Shown one piece after another: positions 56,296-64,000 of a stretch of DNA of 64,000 nucleotides. Location: the NCBI RefSeq assembly GCF_900128495.1, contig NZ_LT635801.1, positions 1,967,324 through 2,031,323 on the forward strand. The letters run 5' to 3'. Positions within the stretch are counted from its first letter, which is position 1; the number at the start of each line of letters is the position of its first letter. The notes beneath the pieces are model-generated. The model was not told the DNA's origin, searched no databases, and was given only the letters and a program-made list of their open reading frames with translations. This stretch comes from Bacteroides ilei. GTDB taxonomy: Bacteria > Bacteroidota > Bacteroidia > Bacteroidales > Bacteroidaceae. The translations under genes and the position numbers were made by a program.

Positions 56296-56442
56296 TTCCT
56301 CTATTGCAGCCTGCGCCACTTTCAGATAGAATTGATAATCAGAATCTTATGCAACTTTAGCAAGTGATTTGTAAGTCTGTGATTATCATTCTTGGCAATA
56401 GTACATAAAAAGTAGTCTTATTCCTCTATCGCAGCTTGCGCC
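56296..56442. repeat. Pair of 22-bp imperfect direct repeats
   Basis: TTCCTCTATTGCAGCCTGCGCC-type units at 56296-56317 and 56421-56442 differ at two positions and are 125 bp apart. TTTGTAAGT follows each copy after 60-72 bp, hinting that a larger segment was duplicated. Confidence 0.55.
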
Positions 56443-56606
56443 TCTTTAATTCATATCTGAATATCAGTAGCTTTCCTTTGCTTTGTAAGTAGTTTGTAAG
56501 TTTCAGGACTCTTCCTTTTTATGGATTACTTAAAAAAGGTAAGCTGCAAAATGGTTTTAATCATTGAATTATCTGTATGGGTACTACAGATGAAATAATT
56601 AATATC

Positions 56607-57065
56607 TTATTCCTTTCTCCTTTCTTTTAATAGTTCAATAATCATATCTTTATCCTTCAGGTTTGAATCAAGACGTAAAATTTGTGAGTTCAGACTCTCT
56701 ATCTGTTCTTTCAGAAGCTTGATTGTTTCCCTCAGGTTCTCCGTTTCTTTCTTTTCGTTGGATAATTGTACAGCAAGTTCCGCGTCACCTATCAGGTTAT
56801 TCGCATTTCCCTCCAAGGCAACGGCTGCAAGATGTGCCGATATATTATGTTGTTTCGGACAGAAAAGGGAAAAGAAATTGAAGTCCAATGCTTCGCTGAC
56901 TTTAATAAGCCTGCTTGTCTCCATTGTCTCCCTTTCCAGTATGCGGTTTATGTGCTGCTGCGGTACACCTATTTTACGTCCCAGCTCAGATTTGCTCAAT
57001 CCAAGCTCGTTACGTCTTTTGTCGATAGCCTGACCTACATGCACGTGTTTTATGTCATTATCCAT
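56607..57065 (-). CDS. XRE-family DNA-binding protein with coiled-coil tail
   Basis: This 152-residue protein has an N-terminal HTH (about 8-62; GQAIDKRRNELGLSKSELGRKIGVPQQHINRIL) and a C-terminal coiled coil (about 100-150; ENLRETIKLLKEQIESLNSQI). It faces away from the small-ORF/primase genes, like a phage or satellite repressor. The 144-bp gap between it and the next gene contains inverted repeats that may be its operators. Function is inferred from layout and fold. Confidence 0.82.
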   Translation of the reverse strand: MDNDIKHVHVGQAIDKRRNELGLSKSELGRKIGVPQQHINRILERETMETSRLIKVSEALDFNFFSLFCPKQHNISAHLAAVALEGNANNLIGDAELAVQLSNEKKETENLRETIKLLKEQIESLNSQILRLDSNLKDKDMIIELLKERRKE

Positions 57066-57116
57066 GCGATTCCTTCAATAAATACATCTTAAACAATAAA
57101 TCATCAAACAAATATT

Positions 57117-57154
57117 TGGTTATATAAACCATTTTACGTTACTTTGTGACGTAA
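57117..57154. promoter_or_regulatory. Inverted repeats in the divergent control region
   Basis: TGGTT-ATATA-AACCA (57117-57131) and TTACGT-N9-ACGTAA (57134-57139, 57149-57154) lie between the XRE gene and the rightward genes. Their position suggests operators for the repressor-like protein. Confidence 0.45.
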
Positions 57155-57209
57155 CCTATTCATTTGGTGAATACAAAGTTAAACATTAAATATTAAACAT
57201 CCAACAATT

Positions 57210-57401
57210 ATGTCTGAAAACTTAGAAAAAATCCGTCCGGCACTTGTTGCCCTTGAAGTAGGTGAATCCGTTTCATTCCCCATTTCACGTTTGAAAAGCG
57301 TCCGTACACAGGCTTCAGAGCTTGGTGCCATTTATAACCGTCAGTTCAAGACCAGGACTGACAGGGAAAACCACACCATTACGGTCAAACGAATAGTATA
57401 G
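57210..57401 (+). CDS. Small protein, unknown (63 aa)
   Basis: This gene encodes MSENLEKIRPALVALEVG followed by a basic, strand-rich C-terminus (QFKTRTDRENHTITVKRIV), which could bind DNA. It is the first rightward gene after the XRE repressor-like gene, with a 19-bp gap to the next. I do not recognise a family. Its codon use and spacing look genuine. Confidence 0.6.
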   Translation: MSENLEKIRPALVALEVGESVSFPISRLKSVRTQASELGAIYNRQFKTRTDRENHTITVKRIV

Positions 57402-57419
57402 AAATCAAATCAGGTTCAT

Positions 57420-57734
57420 ATGAAGATATTACAGTTTCTGGACCATCTTATACCATACGAAACATTTCTGAATGACCTTTCCTCCAGAATTGTCAGGCAA
57501 TTGAAAGCCGACAAGGATGATCCTGAATTCATCAGCCAGAGGAAGGCATACGAGCTGTTTGGCCGCAGGAATGTAGAACGGTGGAAACGTCAGGGAAAGG
57601 TGGTTTCCTACAAAAGACCCGGTAAGGTGGAATACCGCACGGCAGACCTCAGGCTCTTGCAGCGTACCACCCAGGACTATTTTGATGGAAGTCTGCCAAA
57701 ACAGGCCGAAAGACCAGTCAAAAGAGATAAATGA
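57420..57734 (+). CDS. Helix-turn-helix-like small protein (104 aa)
   Basis: This 104-residue protein has a central SQRKAYELFGRRNVERWKRQG, a helix-turn-helix like those of excisionase/MerR-type DNA-binding proteins, followed by YRTADLRLL. It has no recognised name. It lies between the 63-aa gene and the excisionase-like gene, in the early-gene position of a satellite or phage element. A role in excision or replication control is a guess. Confidence 0.6.
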   Translation: MKILQFLDHLIPYETFLNDLSSRIVRQLKADKDDPEFISQRKAYELFGRRNVERWKRQGKVVSYKRPGKVEYRTADLRLLQRTTQDYFDGSLPKQAERPVKRDK

Positions 57735-57939
57735 TAAACATATTATGGCTAATATTTTAATAGTGACAAACTATGCATGTTTAGTTTAGCCGTGATACTC
57801 TATGAAATATAAAGAAAGCAATTATAGTAGGTACAGGAATGTGCGTCAGTAACCTTTGTTCACCAGCTTATAGCTTTACCACCTAACGATAAAGCCGGAC
57901 AGGTCTTTTGTATCGCACATTCATAATGATTTTATAATA

Positions 57940-58143
57940 ATGAAAGAAATCAGACCAGCGTGCGATCCAAACGGTGTCTATTCAGTCAAGCGCACCTGTG
58001 CTGAACTCGGTATCAGCAACAAGACACTCAAAAAATACAGAGAAAACGGGTATATCCAACCGCTTAATCCTAATAATGTCAGCCGCCCGAAATACTCCGG
58101 CCAGTCAATAATCGATTGTTGGAACCTGCTCAGTACGTTATGA
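57940..58143 (+). CDS. Excisionase-like/MerR-type HTH protein (67 aa)
   Basis: This 67-residue protein has a winged-helix motif, YSVKRTCAELGISNKTLKKY then RENGYIQPL, typical of the Xis/AlpA/MerR-like DNA-binding family (HTH_17). Its stop codon overlaps the primase start (ATGA at 58140-58143), so translation is coupled. In phage satellites similar proteins drive excision or activate the primase operon. Confidence 0.75.
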   Translation: MKEIRPACDPNGVYSVKRTCAELGISNKTLKKYRENGYIQPLNPNNVSRPKYSGQSIIDCWNLLSTL

Positions 58144-61100
58144 TAAGCGAAACAACCATACGGAAAGTAAGGGAACTTGCCATAGAAGACGTACTCAGTC
58201 CTTATGTCAGACTGTCCCGAAAAGGCTTAACCCTGATGGGACTTTGTCCTTTCCATACTGAGAAGACCGGTTCCTTTGCTGTCACTCCCAGCAAGAATCT
58301 CTTCCACTGCTTCAGCTGTAACCGTGGCGGTGATTCCATTACGTTTATAATGGAAAAGGAAAACCTTTCCTTCAGTGCCGCCGTGGAATTTATTGCCAGG
58401 AACCATAATATTCCGGTAGAATACATCAGTGAAGAGCGCAGTGAGGAACAGATGGCTAAAGCCAGGCACCGGGAATCACTTCTGACAGTTCTCGATACAG
58501 TCCAGACCTTTTTCCTTCAATGTCTCAGGGCAACAGACAAGGAAGAGAGCCTTGATGCCAGGGCCTACGCATACAGCCGGTGGCATGAGGAGTTCTGTGC
58601 CTTTGCCGGAATAGGCTATGCACCGAAGGACGGTCAGGCCTTTATGGATTTCTGCAGAAGCAAGGCTCTGAACGAAGAACTGCTGTACGAACTCGGCATG
58701 TTCAAGCGTGGCGAGGACGGCAACACATACGCCATGTTCCGACAGCGTATCATGATTCCCGTGAGAAACAGATGGGGACGCATCATTGCCTATACAGCCA
58801 GATACATCGGAGACAACAGGAAAGCTCCCAAGTATATCAACTCGGCAACAAGCATGATTTACTCCAAGGGAGAAACAGTATTCGGTATTGACCGTGCCGC
58901 CAGACTGCGTGATGCCGACTATTATATCATTGTGGAAGGTGCTCCTGATGTCCTGAGAATGCAGTCGATTGGATACGACAATACAGTAGCGTCACTTGGA
59001 ACAGCCTGGAGTGACAGCCAGTTCGAGCAGCTGAAGAAGTATGTATCCTCACTCTGTTTCATTCCAGATTCAGATATTGCGGAAGGCAAGCCATACGGAC
59101 CTGGATTTGAGGCGGTGATGACCAACGGGGCTGCAGCAATAAGAAAAGGATTCCATGTAACAGTCAGGGAACTTCCTTTCGCAGAAATACCATCCGAGGC
59201 AGATGGAGAAGTACAATATGCCAAGAATGATGCCGACAGCTATATCCGCAGCAGGGAGGATTACACTTCACTCCCGGAAAAGCATTTTATCATCTGGTTG
59301 GCACAGAAACGTTTTCTGGTAGCCGGTTCCATGGTAGAGGAAAGAAAGTGTGTTGCGGAAATCGCTGACCTGTTGCGCTATATAAAAGACCAGCTTGTGT
59401 ATGACCAGTGCATAGAACAGCTCTCCAGACTGCACGGCAAGGTAAAGCTATGGCGTGATGCCGTTACCCAGGCACGTGGCGAAGCCAGGAAAAGGAACGA
59501 CAAACCTGCGGCCATGAACGAGATGCAGCGTGAAGCGGAGCTGCTGCGCCAGTTCGGGCTGTTTGTCAGGGAAAACTGTTACTACTCCATCGGTGAAGAT
59601 GATGATGAACCGTCAAGAATCTCCAACTTCATCATGGAACCACTGTTCCATATCGAGGATGAGATAAACGGAACCAGAATCTTCCGTATGAGGAATATGT
59701 ACAATGTATGTAGGGTGATAGAACTGAAGGAGTCAGAACTCTGCTCACTGAGCAACTTTCAGCAGAAGGTCGGCTCGCTGGGCAACTATGTATGGCTGGC
59801 CAAGATAGACAAACTCAACCGTGTAAAGGAATACCTGTACTCAAAGACCGATACGGCAGAACGTATCAGAAAGCTCGGCTGGAATGCGGCTGAAGGATTC
59901 TTCGCTTTCGGTAACGGAATATTTTTTGCAGGCACATTCAATGCCGTTGATGATTTGGGTATTGTCCGTGGAATCAACGGCAAGGCCTTCTATATACCGG
60001 CCACTTCAAAAATCTATCTCAACAATCCGGAGATATTCCAGTTTGAAAGACTCATGGTACATGAGAACCGTAACGGAATAAAGCTGCATGACTATGTAGG
60101 CAGACTGATGGAAGTATTCGGTGAGAATGCAAGCGTAGCCTTCTGTTACCTTCTTGCCACCCTCTTCCGTGACATCATATTCAGACGCACCCGTCACTTT
60201 CCCATTCTGAACCTTTTCGGTGAGAAAGGAACCGGTAAGACAACCCTGGCCACTTCCCTCCAGTCCTTCTTTCTGCACGGAGTTGATCCGCCCAATCTCG
60301 GTGTAACTTCCGTACCGGCCATGAACGACCGTGTATCACAGGCCGTCAATACACTTGCCGTTCTGGATGAATACAAAAACGACCTCGACATCCGCAAGAT
60401 AGCCTATCTGAAAGGGCTCTGGGGCGGTGGCGGCCAGACCAAGAAGAATACGAATACGGACGGGATGGCAGCACAGACCATTGTCACAACAGGTGTAGCC
60501 CTTTGCGGCCAGGACAAGCCGACACAGGATATGGCACTCTATACCCGTGTCATCTTCCTTGCCTTTTCAAAGACATCATTCAACCAGAATGAAAAAAGGG
60601 CTTATGAAGACCTTGTATCAGTCTGTAACATGGGACTTACCCATCTCACCCTGGAGATATTGGGACACCGGGAACTGTTTGAAAAGAACTTTCCGGAAAT
60701 ATACTCCATTACCAAGCGTGAGCTGGCTGCGAAATTGGATAATGAAACCATCCATGACCGTATTTTCGGGAACTGGGTTATTCCACTGGCTACATTCAGA
60801 ACACTGGAGACTGTCATTGACGTGCCTTTCAGCTATGCGGAGCTTTTTGAAACAGCAGTCAAAGGAATACGCAACCAGAATGAGCTGGCTCAGGAAAGTT
60901 CAGAGATAGCGGACTTCTGGAGTATGCTTCAGGGATTCCAGACTTCAGGGAAATGTATTGAGAAGGCACATTACCGTATAAGGTATATGAAATCCTTCCA
61001 CCCATTGTCTGTAAAAGAAGATATAGAATTTAAGGAGGCACGTCCGATTCTCTATCTGAACACAGCAGCCGTGGCATCACTGTTCAACAGCCGGAATGCA

Positions 61101-61418
61101 GGTTCCACCTCCAACCGCTCGAACTGGTCCACCATCATGTCGTACCTGAAATCCCATGCTTCATATCTGGGCCTGAAACAGGACAGATTCACCATACTTC
61201 TGCCAAGCGGACTTCCTGACTATACCATCGACATTGTAAATGGCGAGCAGGTTAAGAAGGTAAAGGTAAACCGACCGAAGGCTTTATGCTTTGATTATCT
61301 CCAGCTGAAAGAGACTTTCGGACTGGATCTTGAAACTGAAGTGGTATCTGAGGTACAGGAGGAAATACCTGTTGGGCAACAACATCCAGTCAAACAGGAG
61401 GAATTACATTTTGGCTGA
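58140..61418 (+). CDS. CHC2/TOPRIM primase-helicase-like replication protein
   Basis: From ATG 58140 the product has 1092 residues. It has a CHC2 zinc finger with C36, H39, C57 and C60 (GLCPFHTE, LFHCFSCNRGGD), a TOPRIM-like region with IIVEGAPDVLRM (about 265) and FIPDSDIAEG (about 312), a linker, and a P-loop ATPase with LFGEKGTGKTTLA (about 697) and Walker B TLAVLDEYKND (about 742). It resembles the primase-helicases of plasmids, phages and satellites (P4 alpha-like by function). It should prime and unwind DNA for the element's replication. The exact helicase superfamily is not clear from the sequence. Confidence 0.85.
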   Translation: MISETTIRKVRELAIEDVLSPYVRLSRKGLTLMGLCPFHTEKTGSFAVTPSKNLFHCFSCNRGGDSITFIMEKENLSFSAAVEFIARNHNIPVEYISEERSEEQMAKARHRESLLTVLDTVQTFFLQCLRATDKEESLDARAYAYSRWHEEFCAFAGIGYAPKDGQAFMDFCRSKALNEELLYELGMFKRGEDGNTYAMFRQRIMIPVRNRWGRIIAYTARYIGDNRKAPKYINSATSMIYSKGETVFGIDRAARLRDADYYIIVEGAPDVLRMQSIGYDNTVASLGTAWSDSQFEQLKKYVSSLCFIPDSDIAEGKPYGPGFEAVMTNGAAAIRKGFHVTVRELPFAEIPSEADGEVQYAKNDADSYIRSREDYTSLPEKHFIIWLAQKRFLVAGSMVEERKCVAEIADLLRYIKDQLVYDQCIEQLSRLHGKVKLWRDAVTQARGEARKRNDKPAAMNEMQREAELLRQFGLFVRENCYYSIGEDDDEPSRISNFIMEPLFHIEDEINGTRIFRMRNMYNVCRVIELKESELCSLSNFQQKVGSLGNYVWLAKIDKLNRVKEYLYSKTDTAERIRKLGWNAAEGFFAFGNGIFFAGTFNAVDDLGIVRGINGKAFYIPATSKIYLNNPEIFQFERLMVHENRNGIKLHDYVGRLMEVFGENASVAFCYLLATLFRDIIFRRTRHFPILNLFGEKGTGKTTLATSLQSFFLHGVDPPNLGVTSVPAMNDRVSQAVNTLAVLDEYKNDLDIRKIAYLKGLWGGGGQTKKNTNTDGMAAQTIVTTGVALCGQDKPTQDMALYTRVIFLAFSKTSFNQNEKRAYEDLVSVCNMGLTHLTLEILGHRELFEKNFPEIYSITKRELAAKLDNETIHDRIFGNWVIPLATFRTLETVIDVPFSYAELFETAVKGIRNQNELAQESSEIADFWSMLQGFQTSGKCIEKAHYRIRYMKSFHPLSVKEDIEFKEARPILYLNTAAVASLFNSRNAGSTSNRSNWSTIMSYLKSHASYLGLKQDRFTILLPSGLPDYTIDIVNGEQVKKVKVNRPKALCFDYLQLKETFGLDLETEVVSEVQEEIPVGQQHPVKQEELHFG

Positions 61419-61524
61419 TTATTATGCTGTATCAAGAGAGCCATTATATTAATATACTGATTAACAAGTTATGTTATGTGTCTAAAAATATGCTTTTTAA
61501 TTCATTATTATAGTGAAATTTCCG

Positions 61525-61532
61525 TATCTTTG
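61525..61532 (+). promoter_or_regulatory. -7 box before the ATPase gene
   Basis: TATCTTTG at 61525-61532 matches TAnnTTTG, about 55 bp before ATG 61587. A clear -33 is not visible. It suggests the ATPase/TOPRIM pair has its own promoter. Confidence 0.45.
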
Positions 61533-61586
61533 TACTTATATGTACGACCTGATATGGAATTAGGTGCTTTTTGTAAAACAGACAAT

Positions 61587-62675
61587 ATGATAGAAACTAT
61601 AACTGTAAAAAATTTCAAGTCAATAACAGATATGACATTGTCTTTAGGTAATGTCAATGTTTTTATCGGTGCTAACGGTTCCGGTAAATCAAATATTCTT
61701 GAAGCTATAGCAATGGTTGCAGCTGAGCGTTCTGCCCAAATAGAGGTAAATTCCATGATACAGAAAGGTATTAGAATAGCGAAACCAGACTTGATGATAA
61801 GTTCATTTTATGGTCAGCCATCCAACAGCACCATTAATGTAAATATATCTGGGACTGAAGGAGAACGTATAAAATATGCAATTACCAATTTAACTCCAGA
61901 GGATATTTATTCTACTTGGAAAGCTACTTACTCAACAGGAGAAAGACGTGGAAATATTAAGGAAGCAGTAGAAAAAACAGACAAGTTAAGGGAATATTTG
62001 TCCAAGTATCTTATTTATTCACTGTCAATCAACGCACTTCGTGGATTGACTTCAGAAAGCTTGCAATATCCTCTTGGTTTGAATGGAGAAGGTCTTGATG
62101 TGCTTCTTAACAACATATCCAAAGAAGAAATCATACAGATAAAAGAATCAGCTAAAGACTATATATCCTGGATTGAAGATATATTCTTTGACAGTGAGGA
62201 AATATACAAGATGCAGGGATATAAATTGGGAAGAAGTAAATCCAACCTTTATTTCAGGGATAAGTTTATGCAGAAAAAGAACAATCTTTTCTCTGCAGAG
62301 AATGCCAATGAAGGCGCTTTGGAGCTCTTGTTTTATCTGACATTATTTATCAGCAGGAAGACTCCTGACTTTTTTGGCATTGACAACATTGAAAATGGGT
62401 TGAATCCCCGTTTGTGCAGATTTCTCATGAAGAAAATCTGTGAATTGGCTGTCAAGAATGGTAAGCAGGTGCTTATAACAACGCATAATCCGGCTATATT
62501 GGATGGTTTGAATCTTAATGACGGCAGTCAGAGATTATACGTTGTGACCCGTAATGATGAAGGAAAAACGCAGGCTAAACGTATCCAGACTAAAGAACAG
62601 ACAGGTGAACAGCGCATGATGCTTTCAGAAATGTGGATGAAGGGGCTTATTGGCGGTGTACCTTATAATTTCTGA
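61587..62675 (+). CDS. OLD/AbiL-like AAA ATPase of a two-gene defence-type module
   Basis: From ATG 61587 the protein has 362 residues. It begins with an ABC/SMC-like ATPase: MIETITVKNFKSITDM, Walker A IGANGSGKSN (G28-S35), signature-like NANEGALELL, Walker B variant FFGIDNIENGLNP (about 264; D present, following residue N in place of the usual E), and a switch-histidine THNPAILDGL (about 300). It pairs with a TOPRIM-like gene 4 bp downstream. ATPases of this type drive Abi or retron-like and PARIS-like defence. A specific name is not justified without database search. An upstream ATG (61554) is less likely. Confidence 0.82.
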   Translation: MIETITVKNFKSITDMTLSLGNVNVFIGANGSGKSNILEAIAMVAAERSAQIEVNSMIQKGIRIAKPDLMISSFYGQPSNSTINVNISGTEGERIKYAITNLTPEDIYSTWKATYSTGERRGNIKEAVEKTDKLREYLSKYLIYSLSINALRGLTSESLQYPLGLNGEGLDVLLNNISKEEIIQIKESAKDYISWIEDIFFDSEEIYKMQGYKLGRSKSNLYFRDKFMQKKNNLFSAENANEGALELLFYLTLFISRKTPDFFGIDNIENGLNPRLCRFLMKKICELAVKNGKQVLITTHNPAILDGLNLNDGSQRLYVVTRNDEGKTQAKRIQTKEQTGEQRMMLSEMWMKGLIGGVPYNF

Positions 62676-62679
62676 CGAT

Positions 62680-63360
62680 ATGAGATTGGGTATTATAGCA
62701 GAAGGTAAAGCTGACATAGCTGTAATAAAGGCAGTTCTGAAGGCCTTGAAGGGTATTGATGGTAGTGATGTCGTTCAATTGCGTCCCAGTGAACAGTTTG
62801 ACGAAACAGATTTGAATGAAATGAATTTCAGCAACTGGAATCTGGTCCTGAAATCATGTGAGGACAATAGCCTGCTCCAGTCTTTTTTTGATGTATTGGC
62901 AGATGATGCTTTGCTTGTTGTTCAGATTGATACTGCAGAACGAGGTGAAGCTGGGTATGATATAAATGAACCATTACGTACAAAAGATACAGATTGGAAA
63001 GAATATTGTGATTATCTGTATAAAGCAGTAGAATATAAAATTTCGAACATTATTCCGGAGACTTATCGTGATAAGGTTGCATATGCAATAGCAATTGAAG
63101 AGACTGACGCATGGCTTATACCTTTATTCGATAATTCCTGTAAAGAAACTGCACAGTATGCAAATCCAAAAGAACGGTTACATTATCTTATTGGCAGGAT
63201 TGACGGTAAAAAAAGAGTCAGATACATCAACACCGACAAAAAGAACTTGGACTATGACAATATATCAAAAGATATGAGAAAAGGACTTAGGACATGCCGC
63301 CAGAAAAGCCGGAGCCTTGATTTGTTCTGTTTGGACTTGGAGAACAAATGCAATATATAA
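62680..63360 (+). CDS. TOPRIM-like (DUF4276/RloB-type) nuclease partner
   Basis: From ATG 62680 the protein has 226 residues. It starts MRLGIIAEGKADIAVIK, a TOPRIM-like strand with E8-G9, then VVQIDTAERG (D84) as the second acidic site, and AIAIEETDAWLIPLFD (about 138), like the DUF4276/RloB domain pattern. Such partners act as nucleases triggered by an AAA ATPase. Four bases separate it from the ATPase gene. The catalytic activity is inferred. Confidence 0.72.
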   Translation: MRLGIIAEGKADIAVIKAVLKALKGIDGSDVVQLRPSEQFDETDLNEMNFSNWNLVLKSCEDNSLLQSFFDVLADDALLVVQIDTAERGEAGYDINEPLRTKDTDWKEYCDYLYKAVEYKISNIIPETYRDKVAYAIAIEETDAWLIPLFDNSCKETAQYANPKERLHYLIGRIDGKKRVRYINTDKKNLDYDNISKDMRKGLRTCRQKSRSLDLFCLDLENKCNI

Positions 63361-63628
63361 TATTATGCCAATAAAAGATAGATTTTCTCTCTTTTGTTGG
63401 CATATAAATTTTATAAGATTCTCATGGTGGTGAATGGGAAGATGTAAGTTTGGGAAAGCATGTTAAATCTCAACTATAGCAGGAATTTCGGATAAACAGT
63501 AATATTGTAAAGCTGAAATTCGCAAATAATTTCTTACGGGTTTAGTATTAAATTTCTGATTTTTCAGAATATTTCTGTATATTAGTATAGTAAAAAGACT
63601 ATAAACAAAGGTATAACAAATAAATCCT

Positions 63629-63877
63629 ATGATTGTGGCAAAAACATTTACTATTACCAGTTATGGTAAGAGTAAGGAATATCCGGAGAGCCAGCGTAAG
63701 AAAATGATTAAGGAGTTTGAGACGGCTATGCTTTGCTGTGATGGCAGTGAAGCTGAACGCTACAGGAATATATATGATGACCTGGTTGCCGGTGAGAAGG
63801 AGTGTATGGACACAGAACGTCCATTGAATCCTGAGCTTGAAGCAATGATTGAGCGAATGCTTACTACTCAAAAGTAA
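63629..63877 (+). CDS. Small hypothetical protein (82 aa)
   Basis: This 82-residue protein, MIVAKTFTITSYGKSKEYPE followed by a Glu-rich helical tail (FETAMLCCDGSEAERYRNIYDDLV), has no family I recognise. It follows the ATPase/TOPRIM pair after 268 bp of AT-rich DNA and is followed by a hairpin terminator. It may be an accessory of the island. Confidence 0.6.
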   Translation: MIVAKTFTITSYGKSKEYPESQRKKMIKEFETAMLCCDGSEAERYRNIYDDLVAGEKECMDTERPLNPELEAMIERMLTTQK

Positions 63878-63919
63878 TATTCTACAATTGCGGCACTATA
63901 AAATATTTTGTGTAAATGG

Positions 63920-63951
63920 AAATACGGGATTCAAATTAGAGTCTCGTATTT
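63920..63951 (+). terminator. Terminator after the 82-aa gene
   Basis: AAATACGGGATTC pairs with GAGTCTCGTATTT with two mismatches, followed by a T run. Confidence 0.6.
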
Positions 63952-63972
63952 TTTATTTTATACATTTGCAAA

Positions 63973-64000
63973 ATGAAGAAGATTATGAAAGAAAAGAATC
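63973..64000 (+). CDS. Start of a further gene (partial)
   Basis: ATG at 63973 opens MKKIMKEKN, truncated by the window end, four bases after a -7-like TACATTTG (63961-63968). Too short to identify. Confidence 0.35.

Larger units (their letters stand above)
56122..56606. other. Non-coding segment with hairpin and repeats
   Basis: This 485-bp stretch between the integrase remnant and the XRE gene has no convincing gene. It contains a 12-bp hairpin (56229-56266), two 22-bp near-identical repeats (56296-56317, 56421-56442; two mismatches), and three TTTGTAAGT copies (56368, 56482, 56493). Such repeats near an integrase could be arm- or excisionase-binding sites of an attachment region. Confidence 0.5.

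Overview
The window looks like a gut Bacteroidales chromosome of the Bacteroides/Phocaeicola type. The evidence is the promoter style (a TTG or TTTG element about 20 bp before TAnnTTTG, seen at least eight times), the lack of Shine-Dalgarno boxes, a complete Na+-translocating NADH:quinone reductase operon, the bamD/rpoZ/DUF4293 neighbourhood, GLPGLI and DUF4890 proteins, and Bacteroides-type insertion sequences. Species cannot be fixed from the sequence alone.

Layout. 0-5 kb: the end of an IS66-like element, an MFS transporter fused to a cytidylate-kinase-like domain with a divergent AraC regulator, and an IS4-type transposase. 4.7-8.6 kb: a PTPS/QueD-like protein with a Fur-family regulator behind two Fur/Per-type boxes, an iron alcohol dehydrogenase, and a hemerythrin (RIC-like) protein with a LuxR-type regulator. 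8.6-11.7 kb: lactate oxidation operon lutABC. 11.7-15.7 kb: an outer-membrane barrel protein, then pflB-pflA. 16 kb: tRNA-Ser(GCT), tRNA-Glu(CTC), tRNA-Ser(GCT). 16.3-31 kb: a MATE pump, small envelope proteins, a sugar mutarotase, an esterase, a lipoprotein aldose epimerase with a macro-domain enzyme (promoter region occupied by a complete 1.3-kb IS4-type element), a DPP-IV-like peptidase, an MBL-fold lipoprotein, a coiled-coil protein and TrkH. 30.8-37.3 kb: tamB-like gene, aguA and aguB read as one unit. 37.4-50.5 kb: C1 peptidase, nqrABCDEF, a small exported protein, an acetyltransferase, uvrB, and bamD-rpoZ-DUF4293. 50.5-53.7 kb: an HxlR-controlled redox operon.

53.8-64 kb is accessory DNA. 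A GLPGLI gene is followed by its usual carboxypeptidase-regulatory-domain partner, which has been cut and joined in frame to the catalytic part of an IS256-type transposase. Next to the IS256 end lies the first part of a tyrosine integrase, also cut. Beyond it comes a compact island: an XRE repressor-like gene facing small ORFs, an excisionase-like gene overlapping a CHC2/TOPRIM primase-helicase, and a two-gene ATPase plus TOPRIM-like nuclease pair with its own promoter signal. The arrangement resembles a phage satellite or integrative element carrying an anti-phage module, and I consider that pair the best candidate for an undescribed system here.

Metabolically, pflBA, lutABC, the alcohol dehydrogenase, NQR and the HxlR redox operon together describe an anaerobe handling pyruvate, lactate, aldehydes and quinone or nitro-type stress. 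The hemerythrin gene and the lut operon share an 18-bp palindromic motif, which suggests common control.
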